In this document: positions 30,501 to 37,228 of the stretch, piece after piece
Numbering within the stretch: position 1 is the stretch's first letter
How the letters are laid out: each line of letters opens with the position of its first letter
From: an uncultured Bacteroidota bacterium
GTDB taxonomy: Bacteria; Bacteroidota; Bacteroidia; Bacteroidales; VadinHA17
Assembly (NCBI GenBank): GCA_903824785.1
Contig: CAIJYD010000115.1
Coordinates: 62,001-126,000 of the forward strand
Direction of reading: 5' to 3'
Length of the DNA: 64,000 nucleotides
The notes under the pieces: generated by a model
What the model was told of the DNA's origin: nothing
The model's input: the letters and a program-made list of their open reading frames with translations, nothing else
Databases searched by the model: none
Made by a program: the position numbers and the translations under genes

Positions 30501-31816
30501 TTTGAATCCTGCCCGCCTATTTCGAAAATAGTGTCAACCGTAGGGTCAAAATCTATTGCAGCCGTTGCCTGGGCAGTAATCTCATTTCTGATAGTGTCGG
30601 CTCCGATGAAATCACCTGTCAGATACCTTCCTGAACCGGTGGTTCCGGCTCCAACCACTATGACATCATCTCCAACCTCATCATAGAGCTCAGACATCCC
30701 TTTCTGGATGGCTTCCAGAGGCTGTCCGGCAGTTGGGAGATAGCGTCTTGCAACAACGCGGTGTTTCTCATCAATCAATACTACATTTGTACTTAGGGAA
30801 CCGATATCAAGCCCAAGGTAAACAGCTGTTTTCTCTTTCCCGTTTTTTACAAAGCTAACTTCCTTATTATATTTTGCTTCAGACTCAGTAAGGTGCGGAA
30901 GATTAATAAATTCAGAGGAAGCACGGGACAGATAGTTTTCAAGTTTTGAAATTCCCGGAAGATGGTTCATGCTGAGATTATTTGCGAGGGCATAATAAAC
31001 AGCACCTATTGCTCCCATAGAGGCATAATGAGGAGATATGATCAGTTCTCCGTTATTCAGGTTCAGAATCTCCCGGAATGCTCTTACCATTCCTGTATTT
31101 GCTGCCACTCCACCGGAAAAGACAATCGGGGTTTTTATCTCTTTGCTCCTGGCAACATTACTGCGGAAGTTTCTTGCAAGGGCAAAACATAATCCGGCAA
31201 CAATATCATGGAGTGGGGTTGCAATCTGCTGCAGATGGATCATATCGCTTTTAGCAAAAACGCTGCATCTGCCGGCAATTCTGGGTGGATCAACAGATTT
31301 TAACGACATCTCACCGAACTCATCTTCAATAGGAACGCCGATCCTTCTGGCCTGCTGATCAAGAAAAGATCCTGTGCCGGCTGCGCAGATGCTGTTCATC
31401 TCAAAATCGACCAGTCTTGAATGGCCGTTTTCCGGATCTTTCTCAAGAATGATGAGTTTGGAATCTTCTCCGCCGATCTCAATAACTGTTTTTGCTTCCG
31501 GATACAATGTTCCTGTGGAGGTTGCCTGGGCAATAATTTCATTTACAAATACGCCTCCTATAAGGTCAGTAGCCAGCTTTCCTCCTGAACCTGTGACAGC
31601 TATTCCCTTTAGCGATTTATCTGAATATTTCTTTAGAATAGAGGACAATCTGTCCTTCAGAATATTGAATGGTCTTCCGTGAACATAATCATAAAAATCT
31701 TCAACGATGTTGAGGTTATTATCAATTACAGCAGTATTAAGTGAAACGGAGCCAATATCAAATCCAAGATAGAAATCCGGACCAGATAATTTAGGGGAAG
31801 AAGATTTAGACGCCAT
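27566..31816 (-). CDS. 2-hydroxyacyl-CoA dehydratase activase, double-activase/DUF2229 fusion
   Basis: This very large protein (1416 residues from the ATG) holds two BadF/BcrA-type ATPase modules. They start near YLGFDIGSVS (about residue 16) and YLGLDIGSLSTN (about residue 335), and each has an AAGTGSF Fe-S loop. A cysteine-rich linker (CQECTNHC) follows, then a DUF2229 domain (GIPRALMVFYQQFPFW, TEACLPVEL) and an HgdB-like C-terminal region with SSKECFPMICTTGSF. Single activases are homodimeric ASKHA ATPases that pump a low-potential electron into hydroxyacyl-CoA dehydratases; here two halves are fused in one chain. No dehydratase HgdAB gene is nearby, so the partner is unknown. The ATG at 31816 is chosen over a TTG at 31840; a consensus promoter lies upstream. 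Confidence 0.85.
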   Translation of the reverse strand: MASKSSSPKLSGPDFYLGFDIGSVSLNTAVIDNNLNIVEDFYDYVHGRPFNILKDRLSSILKKYSDKSLKGIAVTGSGGKLATDLIGGVFVNEIIAQATSTGTLYPEAKTVIEIGGEDSKLIILEKDPENGHSRLVDFEMNSICAAGTGSFLDQQARRIGVPIEDEFGEMSLKSVDPPRIAGRCSVFAKSDMIHLQQIATPLHDIVAGLCFALARNFRSNVARSKEIKTPIVFSGGVAANTGMVRAFREILNLNNGELIISPHYASMGAIGAVYYALANNLSMNHLPGISKLENYLSRASSEFINLPHLTESEAKYNKEVSFVKNGKEKTAVYLGLDIGSLSTNVVLIDEKHRVVARRYLPTAGQPLEAIQKGMSELYDEVGDDVIVVGAGTTGSGRYLTGDFIGADTIRNEITAQATAAIDFDPTVDTIFEIGGQDSKYISIENGVVVDFEMNKVCAAGTGSFLQEQAEKLNINIVEEFGCMALSSECPVKLGDRCTVFMESDLNSFMQKGARNENLVGGLAYSIVYNYLQKVVGDRRIGSKIFFQGGVTNNKAVVAAFEQVLGKKIIIPPHFDVTGAIGAAILAQKSMVEGQKSRFKGFGVRNATYKVSRFTCQECTNHCEIRRVKITGEKKSLFYGGRCEKYETDDRKKINNNIPNLFKKRTEILMEGFVENKNRNSPSIGIPRALMVFYQQFPFWRTFFEELGFTVVISAESDKSLVTRSIEIITTEACLPVELMHGHVMDLVQKDVDFIFLPFIVNGKAKEGNSTFNCNCPWIQTYPFMVKAALRGKVDETKLLTPTLHFRFFERALIGEMTTYFNEKFGISKVLIKRAIYKSDEIQSSFEKRLIDYGREILTAIPKNCRPVVLLGRPYNSADPHLNLGLIEKLINQNVMPVPIDMLDLSPFNIFSNYRNMYWPNGQKIIAAAQLVAKDKNLHAVYLSNFRCGPDSFIWHYVTEELKGKPFLHLEVDEHSADAGMVTRIEAFLDSLAGAEQNQKKDLTIFRPRPGLSSPQKQRVLYFPYMHDGAYLIAAAARSCGIRSEVLPRQTEEDLAIGRKYTSSKECFPMICTTGSFIKKLQEPGADPSKISFFMPDHNGPCRFGQYNQFHRILFDRLGYKDAELITPSNDTSYEDVAGEHGQKFRINAWKGFIVFDYIRKIYRETRPYEINRGETDNLYNNSILKLENCIENGSKGLHKILSEIALAFMSVKVDKSHRKPVVGVIGEIFMRDNAGCNGNIANRLEDLGVEVVIGPFSEWISYSTHRFTRDSRWKNDNKGIIKSKIQGVGQEVIAASLLRGIKKYTDQNNDVSLNEILDLCNPYVNQFYDGDPPIAMGTAVALAKRGVSGIAAILPFTCMPGTVVASVSDSFRKDHNNIPFINIAYDGQDTVSLDTRLQAFVFQVKEYAMAPEPVFA

Positions 31817-31872
31817 AAAGAGAGGTTTAAAAGAGAACAAAACATTTCTTCAGGTACAGAATTAACCACTAC

Positions 31873-31902
31873 CAAATATATAAAATCTTCCTCTGAAAAC
31901 AA
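31873..31902 (-). promoter_or_regulatory. Bacteroidota-type promoter of the activase gene
   Basis: On the minus strand TTG (31902-31900), a spacer of exactly 19 nt and TATATTTG (31880-31873) match the phylum consensus. Initiation near 31866 leaves a leader of about 50 nt before the ATG at 31816. Confidence 0.7.
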
Positions 31903-32017
31903 CTCAAAAAAAAATCTATTTTATAGGTCAGGTTGTTTTAAGCTGATTGTCTCTTAATGGGTAAATCCTCTTTAGTATCTCTTTATAACCTTCATTTATC
32001 TCATATTCAAATCACTA

Positions 32018-32929
32018 TTAAATCCACTCTTCCTGAATAACCTCTCCGCTAATGCCGACAATCATCTTCTTTACCGGCACTTTTCTGGTTGCATTTGCCA
32101 GAGCTGCTTTTACCATCTGTAACAATCCACCGCAACAGGGAACTTCCATCATCATCACAGTTATGGTGTTTACTTTTGAAACATCTATCATGGCTGTCAG
32201 CTTCTCAACGTATTTCTCAGTGCCCTGATCAAGTTTAGGACATGCTATTGCAAGCGACTTCCCCTTCAGGTAACTACTGTGAAAATCTCCCATTGAAAAT
32301 GCCACACAGTCAGCAGCAATTAAGAGGTCAGATCCAATGAAATAGGAGGCATTCGGGTTTACAAGATGCATCTGAACCGGCCATTGTCTCAGTTCTGATG
32401 GCTGATTTGCAGGAGAAACATTTTCTGAAGAATTTCCCGGCTTTTCAATGACCATTGCTCTCGATCCCGGACACCCACCGCCTTCATGTCCATGATGATG
32501 TGAGTGCACCTGAACCGGCTGTGGTGTTTTAATAACCAATCCATGATTATGTACTTCCCTTCTTACTTCATCGAGATTAAAATCGAGCTCTGACCTGTGC
32601 TCGTTAAGATATGAAACCCCTTCCTGAAGGAATTCTATTTCACCATGATCTTTAAGATGTTTCAGATGTGCCAGGATGGTATTTTTTCCCTTATTTTTCA
32701 TCTGCTCCATAACGCGTGTTTCGTTGTAAGGCTCTGCTTCCCTGGTCTCAATGGTAATAGCTCCTTCAGGACAATGGCCGATACATGCCCCAAGTCCGTC
32801 ACACATCAGCTCACTTACCAGCCTTACCTTACCATCGATAACCTGCAGGGCACCTTCATGGCAATTTGGCACACACTGGCCACATCCGTTACACAGATCC
32901 TCATCAATTTTAAGAATATCTCTTTTCAT
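32018..32929 (-). CDS. Double [4Fe-4S] ferredoxin-domain protein with His-rich linker
   Basis: The 303-residue protein starts with a two-cluster ferredoxin domain (CNGCGQCVPNC and CDGLGACIGHC). A variable helical part follows, then a His-rich stretch with a Cys (HSHHHGHEGGGCPG) and a C-terminal domain with a CCGG motif. Related anaerobe proteins are often found near hybrid-cluster protein (hcp) and redox stress genes, but I do not know a proven function. It is divergent from a Crp/Fnr regulator across a perfect palindrome, so control by that regulator is likely. The start at 32929 (MKRDILKI) has an AAGAG just upstream; the longer TTG/ATG form would be unconserved. Confidence 0.75.
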   Translation of the reverse strand: MKRDILKIDEDLCNGCGQCVPNCHEGALQVIDGKVRLVSELMCDGLGACIGHCPEGAITIETREAEPYNETRVMEQMKNKGKNTILAHLKHLKDHGEIEFLQEGVSYLNEHRSELDFNLDEVRREVHNHGLVIKTPQPVQVHSHHHGHEGGGCPGSRAMVIEKPGNSSENVSPANQPSELRQWPVQMHLVNPNASYFIGSDLLIAADCVAFSMGDFHSSYLKGKSLAIACPKLDQGTEKYVEKLTAMIDVSKVNTITVMMMEVPCCGGLLQMVKAALANATRKVPVKKMIVGISGEVIQEEWI

Positions 32930-32985
32930 CTCTTTGGTTTTTATATTATTTCGGTGCAAAAATGCATAAATTCAACACCCTGATT

Positions 32986-33001
32986 TGTAACATATGTTAC
33001 A
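32986..33001. promoter_or_regulatory. Perfect 16-bp palindrome, likely Crp/Fnr-family operator
   Basis: TGTAACATATGTTACA is its own reverse complement. It lies 25 bp before the regulator ATG and 56 bp before the divergent ferredoxin gene. Half-sites of about 5-6 bp around a short centre are what dimeric Crp/Fnr proteins bind. Autoregulation and control of the ferredoxin gene are inferred. Confidence 0.7.
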
Positions 33002-33026
33002 TTTTTGTATTTTTAATAAAAAAAAG

Positions 33027-33698
33027 ATGGACTATATTCAGCTTTCAAGGGCACCTCTGTTCAAAGGGATATCGGCAGAGGAAATTGGAATAATTTTATC
33101 GGATGTTCCTTACAGGATCAGAAAATTTATGGCGGGAACTCTGATTTCACAAAGCGGGGAATCTGTTAATTCATTGATGGTTGTAATTAGCGGAGTTGTG
33201 AAGGGAGAGATGGTTGATTATGCCGGGAGGGTAATAAAAATTGAAGATATACCTGCTCCGGGTGCTCTGGCTTCGGCATTTATGTTTGGCAACAGGAACA
33301 GGTTTCCTGTAAATGTAATAGCAGTATCAGAAGGCGAACTGCTGTTAATTGATAAACAGGATTTTCTAAGATTGCTGATGAAGAACGGTGTTATCCTTGT
33401 AAACTTTCTGGATATGATTTCAAACCGGTCTCAGTTCCTCTCCGAAAAAATTAAATTTCTCAATTTTAAAACAATAAAAGGCAAGCTTGCCCAATTCATA
33501 CTACAGAAAGCAGGAAAAGAGCTGTCTTCAGTTTCCTTTGATATTACACAGAATGATCTTGCAGACTTTTTCGGTGTTGCAAGGCCATCAGTTGCAAGAG
33601 CTCTTGGTGAGATGGAGCATGAAGGTTATCTTGAGGCTAAAGGTAAAAACATCAGGATAATTGATAAAGAAGGACTTGCCCGTCTGACCAGGGACTGA
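33027..33698 (+). CDS. Crp/Fnr-family transcription regulator
   Basis: The 223-residue protein has an N-terminal cyclic-nucleotide-type beta-barrel sensor (about 10-115), a long dimer helix and a C-terminal winged helix with recognition segment ITQNDLADFFGVARPSVARAL. No cysteine cluster of the Fnr type is visible in the N-terminal part, so a nucleotide or heme/other ligand is more likely than an Fe-S sensor. Bacteroidota HcpR regulators of nitrosative stress share this layout. The ATG at 33027 is preferred to the in-frame ATG at 32994, which would lie inside the palindrome. Confidence 0.85.
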   Translation: MDYIQLSRAPLFKGISAEEIGIILSDVPYRIRKFMAGTLISQSGESVNSLMVVISGVVKGEMVDYAGRVIKIEDIPAPGALASAFMFGNRNRFPVNVIAVSEGELLLIDKQDFLRLLMKNGVILVNFLDMISNRSQFLSEKIKFLNFKTIKGKLAQFILQKAGKELSSVSFDITQNDLADFFGVARPSVARALGEMEHEGYLEAKGKNIRIIDKEGLARLTRD

Positions 33699-33700
33699 AG

Positions 33701-35806
33701 CTATTTTAACCCTCTGTTTATCAGCAGGGCATCAATCCCAGGCTCTTTACCCCTGAAGGCTATATACATATCAAGAGGATCTCTGGTTCCTCCTTTAGAG
33801 AGGATCTCTTTTTCAAACTTTGCAGCAACCTCTTTATTGAAAATATCACCAGTCTCCTTGAAAGCCTGAAATGCATCAGCATCAAGTATTTCACACCAGA
33901 TATAGCTATAATATCCTGATGCATAACCGCTTGTCCAGATGTGGTTGAAATATGTTGATCTGTAACGAGGTTTTATCTCAGGAATAAGTCCGTATTTGTC
34001 CATAGTCTTCTTCTCAAATTCACGGATATTGAGATCAACCGGTTCGGTGAAGGAGTGGAATTCCATATCAAGAAGAGCAGCGGCAAGATATTCAACCGTA
34101 GCAAACCCGGTATTGAATTTACCTGCTTTATCAAGTTTCTCAACAATTTCAGCAGGGATTATTTCGCCTGTAAGGTAATGTTTGGCATAAACCTTAAGTA
34201 CTTCAGGTTCAAGTACCCAGTGTTCCATTATCTGTGAAGGTAATTCTACAAAATCGCGTGCAACTGAGGTTCCAGAGACACTGGGGTATGTTGAATTTGA
34301 AAGAAGCTGATGAAGGGCATGGCCGAATTCGTGGAATACGGTTGAAGCCTCATCAGATGTAAGAAGCGCCGGTTTATCGGCTGTTGGCGGAGTGGAATTT
34401 GTAACCATCGTAACAATGGGAGTTATCATTTTCCCGTTGATGTCGCGGTTCTGGCCTCTGAAAGCGCCACACCATGCGCCTCCACGTTTGGAAGGGCGCG
34501 GATAATTATCGATCATAAGAATACCAACATGCTTGTTGTTCCGGGTAACCTCGAAAGTCTGAACATCTGCCTGGTATTTTGGTATGTCATTCCTTTTTGT
34601 AAATTCCAGTCCATATAGCCGGTTGGCAACATAGAACATACCTTCCATTACATTGTCTATCTTGAAATATGGTCTGGTAATTTCATCGCTAAGGTTGTAT
34701 TTTTCCTTCTTTATCTTTTCTGTATAATACCACCAGTCCCACGGTTCAAGTTTGAATTTACCCCCTTCACGCTTAATCATATCCTGCTGAGCGGCTGCTT
34801 CTGCTTTGGCAACAGGAGTAGCTGCAGCCCAGACTTTTCCAAGAAATTCAGTTACCTTTTCAGGTGTCTTAGCCATATTCCTTTCAAGCACAAAATCTGC
34901 ATAACTTTTATAACCAAGCAGATGTGACCGTTCAACTCTTAGTTTGGCTATATTTGCGATAATAGCCTTGTTATCATGTTCGTTATCATTATCGCCTTTC
35001 ATGAAATAGCCTGTGAAAAGCTTTTCTCTCAGATCGCGTCTGTCTGAATACTGAAGGAAAGGTGTCATACTTGGTACCTGGAGGGTGAATACCCATTTCC
35101 CATCCATATTAAGATTTTTTGCCATTGTGGCTGCCTGTGCAATTACTCCATCCGGTAATCCGGAAAGATCCTCAGTTTTATCAATTATAAGTTTATATCC
35201 ATTGGTTTCTGCAAGAAGGTTTTCGCCAAACTTAACAGATAACATCGACAGCTCTTCATTGATTTTGCGCAGCTTCTCCTTACCTTCTGGCGAAAGGGCA
35301 GCACCGCTTCTTACAAAACCTTTATAAGTGTCATCGAGTACCTTTTTTTCCTCATCGGTAAGTGTAAATTTCCCGCGGTTATCAAATACCGACTTTACTC
35401 TCTGAAACAAGCTGTCATTGAGGCTTATGTCATCTCTGTGCTTAGATTCCAGAGGTGAAAGCTCCCTGTTGATTTTCTGCAGGGTATCATTCGTGTTTGC
35501 TGAATTAAGGGGACTGAATACGCTGCTTACCTTATCAAGAAGCTGGCCACTGTATTCCAGTGCTTTTATTGTGTTTTCGAAAGTCGGCTCCTGCGGATTA
35601 TTGATGATCGCTTTAATCTCCTCCCTCTGTTCTTCAAACCCTTTCAGGTATGCAGGAATAATATGAGCAGCTTTAATCAGTTCAAAAGGTGGCACTTCAA
35701 AAGGAGTTTCATATTTGTTGAAAAAAGGGTTATCACTCTTTTGTTCCTTTTTGCATGCTGTAAATGCGAAAGATGTCATCAGCATAATTAACAGAGTCTT
35801 TTTCAT
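33701..35806 (-). CDS. dcp: M3-family peptidyl-dipeptidase (Dcp-like), lipoprotein
   Basis: The 701-residue zinc metallopeptidase has the motif HEFGHALHQ with the catalytic Glu and a downstream Glu (FVELPSQIMEHW) as third ligand, as in M3A Dcp enzymes. The N-terminus has a lipobox (FAFTACKK), so the enzyme is probably anchored in the envelope. It removes dipeptides from peptide C-termini. Its stop lies only 2 bp from that of the Crp/Fnr gene, so the two converge. A -7-like box precedes it. Confidence 0.92.
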   Translation of the reverse strand: MKKTLLIMLMTSFAFTACKKEQKSDNPFFNKYETPFEVPPFELIKAAHIIPAYLKGFEEQREEIKAIINNPQEPTFENTIKALEYSGQLLDKVSSVFSPLNSANTNDTLQKINRELSPLESKHRDDISLNDSLFQRVKSVFDNRGKFTLTDEEKKVLDDTYKGFVRSGAALSPEGKEKLRKINEELSMLSVKFGENLLAETNGYKLIIDKTEDLSGLPDGVIAQAATMAKNLNMDGKWVFTLQVPSMTPFLQYSDRRDLREKLFTGYFMKGDNDNEHDNKAIIANIAKLRVERSHLLGYKSYADFVLERNMAKTPEKVTEFLGKVWAAATPVAKAEAAAQQDMIKREGGKFKLEPWDWWYYTEKIKKEKYNLSDEITRPYFKIDNVMEGMFYVANRLYGLEFTKRNDIPKYQADVQTFEVTRNNKHVGILMIDNYPRPSKRGGAWCGAFRGQNRDINGKMITPIVTMVTNSTPPTADKPALLTSDEASTVFHEFGHALHQLLSNSTYPSVSGTSVARDFVELPSQIMEHWVLEPEVLKVYAKHYLTGEIIPAEIVEKLDKAGKFNTGFATVEYLAAALLDMEFHSFTEPVDLNIREFEKKTMDKYGLIPEIKPRYRSTYFNHIWTSGYASGYYSYIWCEILDADAFQAFKETGDIFNKEVAAKFEKEILSKGGTRDPLDMYIAFRGKEPGIDALLINRGLK

Positions 35807-35840
35807 TGTATTATCATTTATTTATTATTGCTTGAATTGG

Positions 35841-35848
35841 CAAATTTA
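35841..35848 (-). promoter_or_regulatory. Candidate -7 element of the M3 peptidase gene
   Basis: TAAATTTG on the minus strand matches TAnnTTTG and would start RNA about 28 nt before the ATG. No good TTG is present 19-20 nt further upstream, so the call is tentative. Confidence 0.4.
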
Positions 35849-35930
35849 TAAAATATATTCAAAATCATTGATGTCCGGTAAATGTTGCATCTTTTATTAC
35901 AAAAACTTATGATATTAATCTTAAAAGAAA

Positions 35931-36162
35931 GGAAAGACACCGTGTGATGTCTTTCCCTGATTAACCTAAAACCTGAACATAGAATCTGCCGAATGGCGAT
36001 TGAAGAGATATTAAACTATTATTAATTATCCTTTTCTCTATAGACGGGCAGAGCTTTAAAATGTTGCATGAAGTATGGTTAATGATTTGTTAAAATATTC
36101 CGTCTTTTGATCGTTTTTCCGTAGACTTTGCAAAGTTTAAAAGCCTCGGCTTTATCTTCTTT
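35931..36162 (+). other. Structured intergenic region, possible small RNA
   Basis: No convincing CDS lies in the 572-bp gap between the M3 peptidase and the activase gene. Several inverted repeats do: GGAAAGACA/TGTCTTTCC (35931-35956), TCTGCC/GGCAGA (35985-36052) enclosing AGAGA/TCTCT, a 12-bp palindrome ACTTTGCAAAGT (36125-36136), and AAAGCC-TC-GGCTTT (36140-36153) followed by a T-rich tract, which would act as a plus-strand terminator. This order could be a noncoding RNA, but no clear promoter is visible. Confidence 0.3.
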
Positions 36163-36220
36163 TTAAATATTTCCTGAAAATGATAAAATTTATCTAACTT
36201 GCAACCATCATTGATTTAGT

Positions 36221-36304
36221 ATGATCGCAAAACTTAAATATCGTTTTATGATGCGACGCCTTGGCAGAAGGCTTTACAGCTGTCTGATGTTCTACAGCTT
36301 TTAA
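36221..36304 (+). CDS. Possible 27-residue leader peptide
   Basis: ATG at 36221 opens a short frame encoding a strongly basic peptide (MIAKLKYRFMMRRLGRRLYS and seven more residues, stop at 36304). It has five Arg, with paired Arg codons (CGA CGC, AGA AGG), and lies 75 bp before the glycyl-radical activase gene. It is followed by a hairpin and a T-rich run, the layout of an attenuator leader. Without conservation data it could also be a chance ORF. Confidence 0.3.
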   Translation: MIAKLKYRFMMRRLGRRLYSCLMFYSF

Positions 36305-36310
36305 TTCTGC

Positions 36311-36346
36311 TGTTTTCTGGATCTCCGGACTTTTTCTTCCTTTTAA
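36311..36346 (+). terminator. Candidate attenuator hairpin before the glycyl-radical operon
   Basis: TCTGG-ATCT-CCGGA (36318-36331, one G-T pair) is followed by a T-rich tract (36333-36346). Just upstream GCTGT (36311-36315) can pair with either of two ACAGC copies (36276-36280, 36294-36298), giving mutually exclusive folds that overlap the leader frame. Confidence 0.35.
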
Positions 36347-36378
36347 AACATTTTATTTCAATTTCAACCTTATTTTAA

Positions 36379-37179
36379 ATGAAAGGCCTCATTTTCAGCG
36401 TTAAACGATATTCGATCCACGATGGTCCTGGGATAAGAGTCACATTCTTCATGAAAGGGTGTCCTCTGAACTGTATCTGGTGCCATAATCCGGAGGGAAT
36501 ATCTCCATTGGCCGAGACTGTGAGCAGGATTAATAAAGTGGGGGAGAAGGAATTCAGTACTCCTGAGGTGGTGGGGAAATTATATTCAGCAGAAGATATC
36601 CTTGCAATTCTTGAAAAGGAAATAGTTTTTATCAATCAGTCAAAAGGAGGAGTTACCTTCTCTGGCGGGGAACCGATGCTTCAGCATGAATTTCTTCTCG
36701 AAGCATTAAAAGGATGCAAGGAAAATGGTTATCATACTGCAGTCGATACTTCAGGTTATTCATCGACTGACAGTTTTAAATCGATAATTCCTTTTACAGA
36801 TCTTTTCCTTTTCGATATAAAACACCTTGATAACGCCCGGCATATTGAACTAACCGGGGTCTCAAATGTCGGAATTCTTGATAATTACAGGCTTCTTCTC
36901 GGAAGCGGAAAAGATTTGATGATAAGAATACCGGTTATTCCCGGTTATAATGATGATGCAGATAATATGTCAGGAGTGAGGCAGCTTCTTTTAACTTCAG
37001 AAACAGGTTCTCTGAAAAAGTTAAACCTGATTCCATTTCATAAAACTGGTTCTGCAAAATATAAAAAGTTTAATATTCCCTGCAGAAGCGGGGATATTCA
37101 GCCTCCATCAGAACAAAAAATGGTAGAGCTGAAGAAATTTTTTCAGGATGCAGGCCTTAAGGTTAAGGTTGGCGGATAA
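36379..37179 (+). CDS. Glycyl-radical enzyme activase (radical SAM), short form
   Basis: The 266-residue protein has the radical-SAM cluster motif CPLNCIWCH (C28, C32, C35) and the SAM-binding GGEP. It makes the glycyl radical on the enzyme encoded 49 bp downstream. Between C35 and GGEP there is no cysteine, so the usual two-cluster ferredoxin insertion of most non-PFL activases is missing. In that respect it resembles pyruvate formate-lyase activase, while the partner resembles a dehydratase. Confidence 0.9.
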   Translation: MKGLIFSVKRYSIHDGPGIRVTFFMKGCPLNCIWCHNPEGISPLAETVSRINKVGEKEFSTPEVVGKLYSAEDILAILEKEIVFINQSKGGVTFSGGEPMLQHEFLLEALKGCKENGYHTAVDTSGYSSTDSFKSIIPFTDLFLFDIKHLDNARHIELTGVSNVGILDNYRLLLGSGKDLMIRIPVIPGYNDDADNMSGVRQLLLTSETGSLKKLNLIPFHKTGSAKYKKFNIPCRSGDIQPPSEQKMVELKKFFQDAGLKVKVGG

Positions 37180-37228
37180 GTTGTTTAACAGATCGTAATG
37201 CTTTGAAATATAAATCAATACTGCAGTT

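Noticed and set aside
32994-33026. Earlier ATG for the Crp/Fnr regulator
   Set aside because: Lies inside the 16-bp palindrome and adds residues unlike the family N-terminus.
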